NCBI GenBank assembly: GCA_964564415.1 | Contig: CAZMAV010000021.1 | Coordinates: forward strand, 1-64,000 | Source of the DNA: JALEFZ01 sp964564415 | GTDB taxonomy: Bacteria; Bacteroidota; Bacteroidia; J057 | Direction of reading: 5' to 3' | Length of the DNA: 64,000 nucleotides | In this document: positions 63,627 to 64,000 of the stretch, piece by piece | Numbering within the stretch: the first letter of the stretch is position 1 | Layout: each line of letters begins with the position of its first letter | Translations under genes and position numbers: made by a program | Notes under the pieces: generated by a model | What the model saw: only the letters and a program-made list of their open reading frames with translations | The model's database searches: none | Told to the model about the DNA's origin: nothing

Positions 63627-64000
63627 ATGCGGAAAACGCTACTCTTTCAGGTCTGCTTAGCCGCCTTGTTTTTTCAACTATCCGGCTTTGCCTTTGGTCA
63701 ATCCATTACCCAAACCCTGAGGGGGGAAGTAAGGGATGCAAGCAGTTTTACCCCTGTCTCAGGGGTAAGGGTAAACCTTCGGGCCACTACTGCTGCTGAC
63801 AGTTTTGCCACAAAGACCCTGGAAAAGGGAAAATTTCAGATCGAAAAAGTTCCTGTCGGGAGGTATATCGTTCGATTTTCCAAGGAGGGCTATGAGGACT
63901 ACATCATCAGCGAATATAAGATAGATGCCGGAAAAGAAGCCATTCTTCAAATTTCCTTCCAGCCTACCGTGTATGAAGGCGGCGAAGTCCTGATTACCGG
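63627..64000 (+). CDS. TonB-dependent receptor, N-terminal part (runs off the window)
   Basis: The frame is open to the window edge, giving 124 residues. A signal peptide (LLFQVCLAALFFQLSGFAFGQ) is followed by a CarboxypepD_reg-like domain (TLRGEVRDASSFTPVSGVRVNLR, KGKFQIEKVPVGRYIVRFSKEGYEDY) and the beginning of the plug region (YEGGEVLIT). This is the standard opening of Bacteroidota outer-membrane receptors. The substrate cannot be judged without the rest. Confidence 0.85.
   Translation, partial: MRKTLLFQVCLAALFFQLSGFAFGQSITQTLRGEVRDASSFTPVSGVRVNLRATTAADSFATKTLEKGKFQIEKVPVGRYIVRFSKEGYEDYIISEYKIDAGKEAILQISFQPTVYEGGEVLIT

Overview
The window is a chromosomal stretch of a Bacteroidota bacterium, most likely from the Saprospiria/Lewinella-like side of the phylum. 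The basis is seven proteins or remnants ending in a type IX secretion (T9SS type A) sorting domain, Bacteroidota-specific families (DUF4295, DUF5723, GIN/DUF2807, TIGR02757, choice-of-anchor V, CarboxypepD_reg outer-membrane receptors), a carboxyspermidine-type polyamine locus, and weak Shine-Dalgarno sequences. The species-level guess is inference. I see no tRNA, rRNA, CRISPR array, prophage or intact insertion sequence.

Layout. 0.2-8.6 kb: a rhomboid protease, an unrecognised protein, a small membrane protein, a spermidine locus (agmatinase, carboxyspermidine dehydrogenase, carboxyspermidine decarboxylase), a catalytically degenerate RlaP-type nucleotidyltransferase, and two gene remnants joined head to head (YdeP/FdhF C-terminus and a frameshifted pirin). 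8.7-18.7 kb: a secreted M36 metalloprotease, a Crp-family regulator with two matching operator-like sites and a beta-barrel-like neighbour, and a large secreted PQQ-type sugar dehydrogenase with PKD and PA14 domains. 19-29.2 kb: a broken VOC gene, a SerB-SerA fusion for serine synthesis, YceI, a GIN lipoprotein, an outer-membrane receptor, a nitrilase, and a decayed region with a truncated secreted protein and an interrupted membrane protein. 29.5-36.4 kb: a lipoprotein, a nicotinate phosphoribosyltransferase gene with an in-frame stop, KatG, and two T9SS cargo genes. 36.5-49.9 kb: a run with TIGR02757, PrsW, rhomboid and a secreted endonuclease-like protein, then WG-repeat, AsnS, FtsB/DivIC-like, MORN-repeat, a DUF5723/lipoprotein pair and a beta-helix T9SS protein. 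50-64 kb: DUF4295 and L33, a subtilase without signal peptide, YggS, aldo/keto reductase, a DsbA-like protein, RF2 with its programmed frameshift, OmpA, an ECF sigma factor overlapping a gene for a membrane-spanning barrel protein, PI-PLC-like, endonuclease-like and SDR genes, and the start of a TonB-dependent receptor.

Two threads run through the window. One is a family of about 107-120 bp elements with 13-bp terminal inverted repeats and an inner hairpin, present in four intergenic copies; one copy ends exactly where a secreted-protein gene is cut off. The other is gene decay: pirin, VOC, the truncated secreted protein, the small membrane protein and pncB all carry frameshifts or stops, which could be true decay or, for the single-base cases, consensus errors in the assembly.

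I computed no alignments. Family names rest on recognised motifs and remembered family architecture, and promoter and terminator calls are by eye.
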